Shown: one piece after another, positions 33,397 through 41,843 of the stretch
How positions within the stretch are numbered: the first letter of the stretch is position 1
How the letters are laid out: the number at the start of each line of letters is the position of its first letter
Source: WTGJ01 sp965237765
Lineage (GTDB): Bacteria; Chloroflexota; Anaerolineae; Aggregatilineales; Phototrophicaceae
Assembly: GCA_965237765.1 (NCBI GenBank)
Contig: OZ250157.1
Span: forward strand, 248,001 to 312,000
Direction of reading: 5' to 3'
DNA length: 64,000 nucleotides
Notes under the pieces: model-generated
Databases searched by the model: none
What the model was told of the DNA's origin: nothing
What the model saw: the letters and a program-made list of their open reading frames with translations, nothing else
Position numbers and translations under genes: made by a program

Positions 33397-34659
33397 TCAA
33401 TTCCTCCATAAGCCTGCGCGGATGATATCGCTCAAGAGAGGCTCAAAGAAGAATTGCGAATTGGTCAACCAACGCGCGGCGTAATCCGCTTCGCCCTCTG
33501 CCAACGCATAATTCGCCTCTACCCGCAATAGGTTGTTGCCAAGCCGATACGTCATCCAGGCGCGGCGCGTTTGCCCATCGTCGCAAAGGCTGCCCTCGCC
33601 GCCGAACCCCTCGCCGGGCAGATCATTTGCCGCTTCAACTGGCTGTAACTCTCCCGCTTCCGCCAGGCGCCAGTATTCGTCGGCGAGCGCCACCTGGGCG
33701 GCCGCTTCGCTCGGGAAGGACATCAGCGCGATGCGCATCGCCCGCAGCGGCGCATAGGCTGCCGCGCATGTTTCTAAGCCGGCCACAATGCGGTATTCGA
33801 GACCGTATTCCGACATGTAATCCAACAGCGCCGCGTCATCAGCGCGCCTTGCGGTAGACCGCAAATCCTCTGCCGAAAAATATCCCACACTAAATTCAAT
33901 ATCCGGGAAATTGCGCTCGCGAAAGAAATTCTCGATAGCCGCGCTGACCGCCGCAGGGTCAGGTTCTGTTTGCGGCGCGATCTCCGCATTCACAGCGCCC
34001 GGATCGGTGATGATGAGCGCGCTAGCGAGCGCGTCGCCCTCGCTGCAGCTTGACGGGTCGCACAGGCGCAAGCTTCGCAGCGTCTCCATGCCAGCCAGCA
34101 CCTCGCCGAAAATCGTGTGACGGTAATTCAGCCAGCTCACTTCGGCGAACGTGATGAAGAATTGGCTGCCGTTTGTGCCGAAGATACCACGATCGGGGTT
34201 GTTGGCGTTGGCCATCGCCAGCAAGCCTGCACGGTCGAACGTGAGGAAACCGACAAATTCATCGCGGAATTGGTAGCCCGGACCACCACGGCCCGTCGCC
34301 GTCGGGTCGCCGCCCTGGGCCATAAAATCCTGCAGCACGCGGTGGAAGGTCGTGCCGTCATAGTAGCCGCGCTCGGCGAGGAAGACGAAATTATTCACCG
34401 TGAGCGGTGTGATTTCTTCGTATAGGTCGATGTAAATGGCGCCGGCATCGGTGCAGAGGATGACGCGATAATCGATCTCTTCCTGCAAGACCCAATCGGC
34501 CTCTTCATAGGTGCGCGTTTCCGGCGACATTGGCGACGCATCCGCGCAATATTCCGCCAGCGTACGCGCAGCTTCCTGAGCGCTAATCGGCGCGACGATC
34601 ATCACGATCATGATTCCCACGAGCACGAACAACCCCATACACCAGGTTAGACGCCGCAT
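33397..34659 (-). CDS. Secreted cyclophilin-type peptidyl-prolyl isomerase with a C-terminal extension
   Basis: The protein is 420 aa from the ATG at 34659, preceded by AAGGAGAG; it starts with a signal peptide (LVGIMIVMIVAPISAQEA). The cyclophilin domain is compact, at about residues 55-200: FVFLAERGYYDGTTFHRVLQDFMAQGG, then NGSQFFITF and HTIFGEVLAGMETL, with the catalytic arginine in FHRV. After it comes a 200-residue C-terminal domain of unknown type with paired cysteines, probably extracellular. It would assist folding of exported proteins. Divergent from the PPOX gene with about 80 bp between starts. Confidence 0.85.
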   Translation of the reverse strand: MRRLTWCMGLFVLVGIMIVMIVAPISAQEAARTLAEYCADASPMSPETRTYEEADWVLQEEIDYRVILCTDAGAIYIDLYEEITPLTVNNFVFLAERGYYDGTTFHRVLQDFMAQGGDPTATGRGGPGYQFRDEFVGFLTFDRAGLLAMANANNPDRGIFGTNGSQFFITFAEVSWLNYRHTIFGEVLAGMETLRSLRLCDPSSCSEGDALASALIITDPGAVNAEIAPQTEPDPAAVSAAIENFFRERNFPDIEFSVGYFSAEDLRSTARRADDAALLDYMSEYGLEYRIVAGLETCAAAYAPLRAMRIALMSFPSEAAAQVALADEYWRLAEAGELQPVEAANDLPGEGFGGEGSLCDDGQTRRAWMTYRLGNNLLRVEANYALAEGEADYAARWLTNSQFFFEPLLSDIIRAGLWRN

Positions 34660-34742
34660 CTCGCTCTCCTTATTACCCTCATCCGTAAGCATAATAGACC
34701 AGATGGCGTCTGGCATAAGACAAGATTACGAAAGGATTACCG

Positions 34743-35162
34743 ATGACAGCACAAATCCCTGAATCCCACCGTGACCTGCTCGAAGGGCCGATCCTCGTCA
34801 CCCTGACTACTTTGGGTCCTGATGGCGCGCCGGAAAACTCGGTCGTCTGGTGTTCGCTGGATGGCGATACCGTCCTCGTAAATACCACCGAAGGCCGCCG
34901 CAAACCCGCGAACGTGCGACGCGACCCGCGCGTGGCCCTGCTCGCCCTAGATCCCGAAAATTGGGGCCGCTGGATTGACGTGCGCGGCGAGGTCGTGGAA
35001 ATCATCCCAGATACCGGCGCGGCGCATATTGCCGAGCTGGCAGGCATCTACACCGGCAAGCCCTACTATTATGGCAACGTCGCGCCCGCCGAAATGGAGG
35101 GCAAAGAAGAGCGCATCATTTTTCGCATACAACCCAGGAAAATCGCCAAAATCGCCTATTGA
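34743..35162 (+). CDS. PPOX-class F420-dependent enzyme
   Basis: A 139-aa split-barrel flavin/F420-binding protein. The segments ILVTLTTLGPDGAPENSVVW, VLVNTTEGRRKPANVRRDPR and WIDVRGEVVEI are typical of the TIGR03618-type PPOX family, many members of which use F420. AGGATTACCG precedes the ATG. It overlaps the convergent Fe-S gene by 7 bp. Its natural substrate is unknown. Confidence 0.82.
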   Translation: MTAQIPESHRDLLEGPILVTLTTLGPDGAPENSVVWCSLDGDTVLVNTTEGRRKPANVRRDPRVALLALDPENWGRWIDVRGEVVEIIPDTGAAHIAELAGIYTGKPYYYGNVAPAEMEGKEERIIFRIQPRKIAKIAY

Positions 35163-35953
35163 TCGCTTGGCGTGGGCGTGGCCTCGTCCGCATAGCGCAG
35201 GCCTTCCGCCAGCAGCTCGGCGATGTGCTGCACGCGCGGCGCATCGCCCCGGCGGCGGAGGCGCCCATTGAGCTGCGTCATGCAACCGCAATCACCGGTC
35301 AACACGCGTTCGGCTTCGCTGGCGGCAATACGATCCACTTTCCCGTCGGCCATCGCCACGCTGATTTCCGACATCTTCACCGCGAAAAGACCGCCAAAGC
35401 CGCAGCATTGGTCAGCGTCTTCCAGCTCGCAAAGCGAAACACCCTCGATACTCGCCGCGAGCTGGCGAAGTTGCCCGCGCAAACCCATGAGCCGCAGACC
35501 GTGGCAGGCGTCATGGAAGGCGACGCTCATCTCAGGCAAACGTGCGCCTAGATCCGTTACGCCCAGACCATCGACCAGGTACTCACTGAATTCCCAGGTG
35601 ATGCTGGCGGCCCGTTCGGCGCGCGCCAGCCATCGCTCATCCTCGGCGAAGATCTGCGGGAAATAATGGCGCACCATCGAAGCACAACTGCCCGAAGGCG
35701 TTACGATGACCTCGGCCGCCGCGAAAGCGCGCAGGAATTGCCGCGCGACGGAGCGCGCCTCATCCCAAAAACCAGCATTAAAACCAGGCTGCCCGCAACA
35801 GGTCTGTCCCATCGGGAAGTCGACTGCAACGCCCAATCGCTCTAGGATTTCGACGACAGCGATGCCCGTTTGCGGATACACGCGGTCGACGATGCAAGTG
35901 ACGAAGAGCGACACTGGCTTGCCACGCGGCGATGGGCGGGGAATTTCCGTCAT
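35156..35953 (-). CDS. LutA/YkgE-like Fe-S protein with two CCG domains
   Basis: A 265-aa soluble protein with two cysteine-rich CCG domains: TCCGQPGFN near residue 52 and QCCGFGGLF near 183, together with GSCASM and DACHGLRL. These bind an Fe-S cofactor in heterodisulfide reductase- and lactate-utilisation-type enzymes. LutA normally works with LutB and LutC, but neither is nearby, so partners must be encoded elsewhere. It overlaps the convergent PPOX gene. Confidence 0.85.
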   Translation of the reverse strand: MTEIPRPSPRGKPVSLFVTCIVDRVYPQTGIAVVEILERLGVAVDFPMGQTCCGQPGFNAGFWDEARSVARQFLRAFAAAEVIVTPSGSCASMVRHYFPQIFAEDERWLARAERAASITWEFSEYLVDGLGVTDLGARLPEMSVAFHDACHGLRLMGLRGQLRQLAASIEGVSLCELEDADQCCGFGGLFAVKMSEISVAMADGKVDRIAASEAERVLTGDCGCMTQLNGRLRRRGDAPRVQHIAELLAEGLRYADEATPTPSDQ

Positions 35954-36057
35954 TTTGCGCTCGTTGATTCCATGCGCCTAGAGTAGCAGGATGCACGCCT
36001 TTGCGGCAAGATTGCGTGTCATCCGCTAATATTGCGACATACGAAAAGGAGGTACGC

Positions 36058-37425
36058 ATGAATCTGCAGGGCATCGCCGCAAGCATCCCGCATTACGAAT
36101 CCTTCCTTACGGTAGATGAGATGCGCGCTTCCACCGCGCAACTGCACGCCGAATTCCCCGCGTTGACGAGCGTTCGCGTCGTCGGCGCCACCCGCGAAGA
36201 TGACCCGCTTGAGTTGCTCAGCGTCCAACATCGTGAAGGCTTGCCGAATGCTTTCCTCTTTGGCGCGCCACATCCCAACGAACCCATCGGCTGCATGGCC
36301 ATCGAATTCCTCGCACGCCGCCTTTGCGAAGACGAAAGCCTCCGCGCGGAGCTCGGTTACAACTGGCATTTCATCAAATGCATCGACGCCGATGGCACGC
36401 GACTGAACGAAGGCTGGTTCCGCGGCCCTTTTCATCTGCGAAATTATCATCGTGATTTCTATCGACCTCGCACCCCGGAACAAGTGGAATGGACATTCCC
36501 GGTCAGCTATAAAACGCTGCATTTTGATGAGCCTCTTCCGGAAACCCGCGCCCTTATGCGCTGCATTGATGAGCTACAGCCACATTTTCTCTATTCTCTA
36601 CACAATGCCGAATTCGGTGGCGTTTACTACTACATCAGCGAAGGTTGTGAAGCGGTTTACCCGCTCTTTCAAGAGCTGCCTTCCTGGTTTGACCTACAAT
36701 TGGATCTGGGCGAGCCAGAAATGCCTTACGCTGTCGAATATTCGCAAGCCATCTACAAACTACCCACCGTAGGAGCTTCCTATGACTTCCTGGAAGAACA
36801 GAGTGGAACCGACCCAGCCAGCATGATGCAACAGGGATCGTCCAGCTTTGAATACGCCGAGCGCTATGGTACCAAAGCGCTTATCGTGGAAATGCCCTAT
36901 TGGGATGACCCACGTGTCAGTGATCTCAGCAATTCTACCGTGACCCGGCGCGAGGCGATCAACGAAGGCGCTCAACGCAATTTTGCTACTAGCGAGTGGC
37001 TGGCTTCACAATGGGAAATGACCGCCCCACACCTGAAACTCGATACTCCTTTACACCGGGCGGCCAAGGACAGCAGCACTTCATCGAAACGCTGGGCCGA
37101 AGGTCGTCTTTATTGGGTGGAAAATTCTCCGGTAGCAGATGAACCAGCCACCGTCGCTGAATTGTTCAGCAACCAGGTTTCCCTGGCCAGCTTCGAGCAA
37201 CGAGGCCGAGCGATGTGGCTCCGAGCGCTGGAAGCAGAAATCGCTGCCGGTAACGATCACGAAGCCATCCTCAAAGCCCGTGACGTTGCCGAGGCAGAAT
37301 TCGAAAAAAGTGCCTCTGAACTCGAATCAGCTACTGATTACCGCATCATTCCGATCCGTAGCCTGGTAGGCGTACAAGTCTGTGCCGGTTTGGCAGCAGC
37401 CAAACAGTGGCAAACTACCAGCTGA
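36058..37425 (+). CDS. M14-type zinc carboxypeptidase family protein, copy 1
   Basis: A 455-aa protein from the ATG at 36058, which follows AAAAGGAGG; the frame extends upstream without a ribosome-binding site. The zinc motif HPNE is at residues 72-75 and the third ligand histidine in YSLHNAEFGG (H182). IVEMPYWDDPRV supplies a possible catalytic glutamate. There is no signal peptide. It may trim peptide or amino-acid conjugates rather than proteins. The next gene is a tandem paralogue. Confidence 0.8.
   Translation: MNLQGIAASIPHYESFLTVDEMRASTAQLHAEFPALTSVRVVGATREDDPLELLSVQHREGLPNAFLFGAPHPNEPIGCMAIEFLARRLCEDESLRAELGYNWHFIKCIDADGTRLNEGWFRGPFHLRNYHRDFYRPRTPEQVEWTFPVSYKTLHFDEPLPETRALMRCIDELQPHFLYSLHNAEFGGVYYYISEGCEAVYPLFQELPSWFDLQLDLGEPEMPYAVEYSQAIYKLPTVGASYDFLEEQSGTDPASMMQQGSSSFEYAERYGTKALIVEMPYWDDPRVSDLSNSTVTRREAINEGAQRNFATSEWLASQWEMTAPHLKLDTPLHRAAKDSSTSSKRWAEGRLYWVENSPVADEPATVAELFSNQVSLASFEQRGRAMWLRALEAEIAAGNDHEAILKARDVAEAEFEKSASELESATDYRIIPIRSLVGVQVCAGLAAAKQWQTTS
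36149..36396 (+). repeat. 248-bp near-identical tract shared with the second M14 gene (copy A)
   Basis: Identical to 37581-37828 apart from T/C changes at two positions that I can see (CGTGAAG vs CGCGAAG and GGTTAC vs GGCTAC). Sequence on either side diverges markedly, so the tract looks like recent gene conversion. Confidence 0.85.
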
Positions 37426-37486
37426 TTTACTTTTGTTTTAAATTGGTGCCATTCTCTAGAGATTACACACCTTTTCGAAGGGCTAA

Positions 37487-38857
37487 ATGATGAATCTAAA
37501 AGAAATTGCAGCCAGTATCCCGAATTACGAATACTTTCTTACCGTGGATGAGATGCGCGCTTCCACGGCGAAACTTCACGCCGAATTCCCCGCGTTGACG
37601 AGCGTTCGCGTCGTCGGCGCCACCCGCGAAGATGACCCGCTTGAGTTGCTCAGCGTCCAACATCGCGAAGGCTTGCCGAATGCTTTCCTCTTTGGCGCGC
37701 CACATCCCAACGAACCCATCGGCTGCATGGCCATCGAATTCCTCGCACGCCGCCTTTGCGAAGACGAAAGCCTCCGCGCGGAGCTCGGCTACAACTGGCA
37801 TTTCATCAAATGCATCGACGCCGATGGCATGCGCTTGAACGAAGGCTGGTTTCGCGGCCCCTTCCATTTGCGCAATTATCACCGTGATTTCTACCGTCCA
37901 CGGTCTCAGGAACAAATGGAATGGACCTTTCCGGTCAATTACCGCACGCTGCATTTTGACCAGCCGCTCCCCGAAACGCGCGCCCTCATGCGCTGTATCG
38001 ATGAGCTGGAGCCGCACTTCCTCTACTCGCTGCACAACGCCGAATTCGGCGGCGTCTATTACTACGTCAGCGAAGAATGCGCGCCGCTCTACCCGCTCTA
38101 CCACGAAATTCCCTCCTGGTTCGACCTGCAGTTGGAGCGCGGCGAGCCAGAATTGCCTGACGCCATCGAATACGCGCCAGCGATCTTCCAGATCCCCTCC
38201 GTGCGCAACATGTACGACTTTCTCGAGAAGCAAATCGGCGCCGACCCGGCCGGCATGATCCAGCAAGGCGCTTCCAGCTTTGAATATGCCGGGCGCTTTG
38301 GCACGAATGGGCTCATCGTGGAGATGCCCTATTGGGATGACCCGCGCGTTAGTGACTTGAGCGAGAGTTCAGTTACGCGGCGAGAAGCGATACTGGAAGG
38401 CGCTCAGCGGCAAATTGCCGCCAGTGATTGGCTCGCCGCGCAATGGGAGGCGACAGCCGCGCAGCTGCAACTCGATACGCCACTACACCGCGCCGCCCAC
38501 GATAGCAGTTCCATGATGCGGCGCTGGGCCGGTGGCCGCATGTACTGGGTGGAAAATGCCCCCGAAGCGGCAAAACCTGCCACTGTGGCCGAACTCTTCA
38601 GCAGCCAGGTCAGCTTGGCGAGCTTCGAGCAGCGTGGTCGGGCGATGTGGCTGCGCACGCTGGAAACGGAAATTGCCGCCGGCAACGATAGCGTTGCCAT
38701 CCAGGAAGCGCACGCCGTCGCCGAGGCCGAATTCGAAGCGCGCGCCGCCGATCTCGAAGCGGCGACCGATTATCGCATCCTGCCCATCCGCAGCCTGGTC
38801 GGAGTGCAAGTCTGTGCGGGGCTGGCAGCGGCGCGTCACTGGCGGCCGAGCGCCTAG
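37487..38857 (+). CDS. M14-type zinc carboxypeptidase family protein, copy 2
   Basis: A 456-aa paralogue of the preceding gene with the same HPNE zinc motif, LHNAEFGG histidine and IVEMPYWDDPRV segment. ATG 37487 (or the next codon, also ATG) follows GAAGGGC. The codon usage here is more GC-rich than in copy 1 outside the shared tract. The stop overlaps the convergent VOC gene by 4 bp. The intergenic 37426-37486 holds no other gene. Confidence 0.8.
   Translation: MMNLKEIAASIPNYEYFLTVDEMRASTAKLHAEFPALTSVRVVGATREDDPLELLSVQHREGLPNAFLFGAPHPNEPIGCMAIEFLARRLCEDESLRAELGYNWHFIKCIDADGMRLNEGWFRGPFHLRNYHRDFYRPRSQEQMEWTFPVNYRTLHFDQPLPETRALMRCIDELEPHFLYSLHNAEFGGVYYYVSEECAPLYPLYHEIPSWFDLQLERGEPELPDAIEYAPAIFQIPSVRNMYDFLEKQIGADPAGMIQQGASSFEYAGRFGTNGLIVEMPYWDDPRVSDLSESSVTRREAILEGAQRQIAASDWLAAQWEATAAQLQLDTPLHRAAHDSSSMMRRWAGGRMYWVENAPEAAKPATVAELFSSQVSLASFEQRGRAMWLRTLETEIAAGNDSVAIQEAHAVAEAEFEARAADLEAATDYRILPIRSLVGVQVCAGLAAARHWRPSA
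37581..37828 (+). repeat. 248-bp near-identical tract shared with the first M14 gene (copy B)
   Basis: Partner of 36149-36396 at a constant offset of 1432 bp. It encodes the zinc-motif region of both proteins. Confidence 0.85.
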
Positions 38858-39264
38858 TCGCCTGCCTGCGGCCCGTCCAGTTGCATGATGCCAATGATTG
38901 CTCCGGCGGGGTCTTGGATGATGGCGTATTTATAGGCCACATCCTTAGTGGGTGGGGTGAGCACGCGGCCACCGAGCTCCTCGCATGTGCGCATGCTGGC
39001 ATCCACTTCCTCGACGCCGACGTACATTAGCCAGACCGCCGGCAGCGCAGCATTCACGCCGCGTTGGTTGATAATGCCGGTGATGACTTCGCCTGTATCC
39101 GCTTGCAGCATGTTGTAATCGTCGTAATCACCCATCGGGTGGTCGCTGTGTTCCCAACCGATGACCGCCTTATAGAAATCGCGAATCGCGGGCGCGTCTG
39201 GTACCGTCAGGTCACGCCAGAGGATGTGGCCGGGTCGTTGCTGCGGCTGCGCGTCGTCGCTCAT
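38854..39264 (-). CDS. VOC family protein (glyoxalase-like)
   Basis: A 136-aa two-module VOC fold. GHILWRDLTVPDAPAIRDFY opens module one and PAVWLMYVGVEEVDASMRTC opens module two, ending AIIQDPAGAIIGIMQ. Homologues often occur as duplicated 27-kDa antigen-type proteins; this is the single-pair form. Its start overlaps the stop of the membrane-protein gene (ATGA), so these two are co-translated. Confidence 0.85.
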   Translation of the reverse strand: MSDDAQPQQRPGHILWRDLTVPDAPAIRDFYKAVIGWEHSDHPMGDYDDYNMLQADTGEVITGIINQRGVNAALPAVWLMYVGVEEVDASMRTCEELGGRVLTPPTKDVAYKYAIIQDPAGAIIGIMQLDGPQAGD

Positions 39265-39629
39265 GTCGCTCCCTGCCTTTTGCTCAGCAGGTTGCGCGCG
39301 CCGATGATCATTAGCGCGCCGATGACGCCGGAAATGATGTCGCCGATCAAGCCGCTATTGATCAGGATGCCCACATCCAGGATGCGAAAAACGACGAAGC
39401 TCAACAAGCCACCAGCGATACCCATTTGGATACTTTCGCCCAGACCGAATTCCTGGTTGGTGATTTGGCCCGCGCCCCAACCGGCCGCTGCCCAGGCCAG
39501 TAGTGGTATCACGAACCAGAGCGTCACCTTGAACAGGATTATCGCCAGGATCAGTCCGACCACGACCATCCCGGCCGTAATTAACAGGTTGCCGCCACTT
39601 TCTTTCATAATGCGCCCACTTTTCGTCAT
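39261..39629 (-). CDS. GlsB/YeaQ/YmgE-like membrane protein
   Basis: A 122-aa membrane protein from the ATG at 39629 (GTGAGGCG before it); the longer frame has no supporting start. Two helices come first (LLITAGMVVVGLILAIILF and TLWFVIPLLAWAAAGWGAG), then SIQMGIAGGLLSFVVF and a final helix GLIGDIISGVIGALMII, the glycine-rich pattern of transglycosylase-associated/YeaQ proteins. Such proteins are stress-associated but biochemically undefined. Confidence 0.7.
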   Translation of the reverse strand: MTKSGRIMKESGGNLLITAGMVVVGLILAIILFKVTLWFVIPLLAWAAAGWGAGQITNQEFGLGESIQMGIAGGLLSFVVFRILDVGILINSGLIGDIISGVIGALMIIGARNLLSKRQGAT

Positions 39630-39735
39630 CGCTCGCCTCACTCTCACAAACTCGTTTCCTTCTTTACTCCAATACGCAGCGCACGCGAAGGAGTTGCACT
39701 CGCTCGCGCGGCGCGGCCCTGCTATCTTAGCAGGC

Positions 39736-40302
39736 ATGCAGATCTCGACGTCGCATTGGATTTCCTGCCTCGCTCGGATTGGGCGCTCTGCCTTGAGTTG
39801 GGGACCAGTGCGTGCTGTGCGGCGCAACCACGCCCTCGAGCACGCTACCGTGCACGTCCTGCAAGAACACAACCGGAACCTGCGCGTCAGCGGCTATAGC
39901 ACCGAGCGCGGCTTCGCGCTCCTCGGCGAGATCCCCCCCGGTGCCACAGAATCGGCCGCGTTCGAAGCGCTCGAAAGGCTGCGCGCGGGTCGACGCGAGC
40001 TGGCCATCCACCCACAATGCGGCACCAATTTGGTCGTCCAGGGCATGCTCTGCACGCTAGTGGGCTTTCTCGGTTTCGCGGGTATTGGCTGGCGCCGTGC
40101 CTTCGCGCGGTTCAACCTGGTATCCATGCTCATGTTGCTCGCCACGTTGGCCGCGCCCCTCTTAGGGATGGCCGCTCAGGCGCGCATCACGACGGACGGT
40201 GATGTCGGCCCACTGCAGATCACCGCCGTCGAGCGACGCCAACTGCGCCTGCCCGTCATCGGTACGCTCACCGTGCATCGTGTTCGCACGCGTAGCGGCT
40301 AG
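39736..40302 (+). CDS. DUF6391-type membrane protein
   Basis: A 188-aa protein from ATG 39736. RNHALEHATVHVLQE (a His-rich segment near residue 35) is the conserved motif. Two to three hydrophobic segments follow: NLVVQGMLCTLVGFLGFAGI and LVSMLMLLATLAAPLLGMAA. A short soluble tail includes DVGPLQITAVERRQLRLPVI. The HxxxH-like motif suggests metal binding. Function is unknown. Twelve nucleotides separate it from holA. Confidence 0.65.
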   Translation: MQISTSHWISCLARIGRSALSWGPVRAVRRNHALEHATVHVLQEHNRNLRVSGYSTERGFALLGEIPPGATESAAFEALERLRAGRRELAIHPQCGTNLVVQGMLCTLVGFLGFAGIGWRRAFARFNLVSMLMLLATLAAPLLGMAAQARITTDGDVGPLQITAVERRQLRLPVIGTLTVHRVRTRSG

Positions 40303-40314
40303 ATCACCGCGCTG

Positions 40315-41316
40315 ATGGCCACTGCGCCTACCGTCTTCATCCTCCATGGTGAAGACAGCCTGCGCCAGAAAAAACAGCTCGATCGTTTCCGCAAACAAAT
40401 GGGTGCGGATGAAACAGCTACCCTGAACATCCACGAATTGGACGGGGAAACGAGCAGCGTGAGTGAAATCCTGGCGGCGGCGACGGCCCTGCCTTTCCTA
40501 TCGGAACGGCGCCTGGTCATCGTTCGCGGGCTATTGGGCCAATTGGTGCAGCGTGGCGGCGCGAAGAAAGCGTTGGATCAGCTGCTCGCTGCCCTGCCGA
40601 ATCTGCCCTCTTTTACGCGCCTCATCTTCGTCGAAGATAGCGAGCTGAAGGCAAACCACCCGATCATCCGCTTCGCGCAAGACAGCGAAACGGCACATAT
40701 CCAACATAATACGGTCGCTCGGGATCTGAGTGGCTGGTTGCAAAGGCGCGTCCGTAGCGAATACGGCGCGGAAATTGAGCCGATCGCGGCCCGTGCCCTC
40801 GCCACCGTTGTCGGCAAAGATTTGCGGCGTGCCGATAACGAGCTGCTCAAACTCGTCAGCTACACGAATGGCGAGCGCCGCATCACCGAGGCAGATGTCG
40901 CCCTCATGACACCCTACGTCGCTCCCGCCAATATCTTTCACATGGTCGACGCGCTGGCGACAGGCAAGGGCCGCGCCGCAATGCACAGACTTCAAGAATT
41001 GCTCGCCGAAAGAGAGCGCGATCCAATCATGCTTTTTGGCATGATCATCCGCCAATTCCGCCTACTCGTGCTGGCGAAGGAGCATCTGGAGAGCGGCGCG
41101 GGGGATGACATGGCAAAAGCGCTGCGCGTGCATCCCTTCGTCGCCCAAAAGTTGCGCGAACAGGCGCACCGCTATTCGCTCAGCCAGTTGGAAGCCATCT
41201 ATCGCCACCTGCACGAGCGCGACGTCGCCATAAAGACAGGTGAGTTGGGCGCAGCGTTAGCCTTGCAGATGCTCGTCTCCGAGTTGACTGCGCGGGACGC
41301 AGTGCGCGGGAATTAA
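40315..41316 (+). CDS. holA: DNA polymerase III subunit delta
   Basis: A 333-aa protein of the replicative clamp-loader complex. The N-terminal ATPase-like domain begins VFILHGEDSLRQKKQLDRF, then YTNGERRITEADVALMTP, and the middle segment VDALATGKGRAAMHRLQELLAERERDPIMLFGMIIRQFR is typical of HolA. The last helix set YSLSQLEAIYRHLHERDVAIKTG is the collar domain. It overlaps the convergent DUF4231 gene by 4 bp. ATG 40315 has GATCACC upstream but no strong SD. Confidence 0.9.
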   Translation: MATAPTVFILHGEDSLRQKKQLDRFRKQMGADETATLNIHELDGETSSVSEILAAATALPFLSERRLVIVRGLLGQLVQRGGAKKALDQLLAALPNLPSFTRLIFVEDSELKANHPIIRFAQDSETAHIQHNTVARDLSGWLQRRVRSEYGAEIEPIAARALATVVGKDLRRADNELLKLVSYTNGERRITEADVALMTPYVAPANIFHMVDALATGKGRAAMHRLQELLAERERDPIMLFGMIIRQFRLLVLAKEHLESGAGDDMAKALRVHPFVAQKLREQAHRYSLSQLEAIYRHLHERDVAIKTGELGAALALQMLVSELTARDAVRGN

Positions 41317-41843
41317 GGCCGCCGCGCGCGGCCAGGCATGAGCGGTTGTCGGCCGCGGCGGCTAGTATGTTGTTGTGGCACGGCGCGCTCGAAAAATACC
41401 GGCGCGTCATCCTCCAAGATCGCCTCCACGCGTTCGCAAAATACAACGCACGCATTGGAATGGCTACCCAGCATCGCGTATTGGTCGCTGAGCTGCAGGA
41501 AGCGCCAGCCTTCCGTCTGCAACTGTTCGGTCGTGGCGCGGTAATGCCGCCAACGCTCACCGAAACGGAAAAACTCATCCATCCCGGCGCTCAAAGCCAC
41601 CGCCAAGCTCACGACGAAGATGGCGTGATTCATCTCTAACGATAGGTTGAGCCCCACCAAAGCCGGGACACACACACTGCCCACGATGGTGATGAGGCGC
41701 AAGAGATAGTGGTAGTTGCGGTTGCTGCGGGCGCGCTTTTCCATCCAGTGCAATTGCCCCAACCAGCGCGTTTGCAAGAATTCGCGCTGGAAATCGCTCA
41801 CTTGCAACTGTTCGACAAGGGCCGCCAGCTCAGAAATCATCAC
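41313..41843 (-). CDS. DUF4231-type membrane protein
   Basis: A 176-aa protein with two adjacent helices (LITIVGSVCVPALVGLNL and AIFVVSLAVALSAGMDEFF) flanked by amphipathic helices (YLLRLI, FGERWRHYRATTEQL), the arrangement of DUF4231/SLATT-like proteins. DUF4231 proteins resemble SMODS-associated effector membrane parts, but nothing here links it to a CBASS locus. The C-terminus is basic and low complexity. Its start overlaps the accC stop (ATGA), so it is co-translated with biotin carboxylase. Confidence 0.65.
   Translation of the reverse strand: MMISELAALVEQLQVSDFQREFLQTRWLGQLHWMEKRARSNRNYHYLLRLITIVGSVCVPALVGLNLSLEMNHAIFVVSLAVALSAGMDEFFRFGERWRHYRATTEQLQTEGWRFLQLSDQYAMLGSHSNACVVFCERVEAILEDDAPVFFERAVPQQHTSRRGRQPLMPGRARRP

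Noticed and set aside
41313..41843. Membrane effector of a defence system
   Set aside because: DUF4231 resembles SLATT-type membrane parts, but the gene is coupled to biotin carboxylase and no nucleotide cyclase or nuclease lies near.
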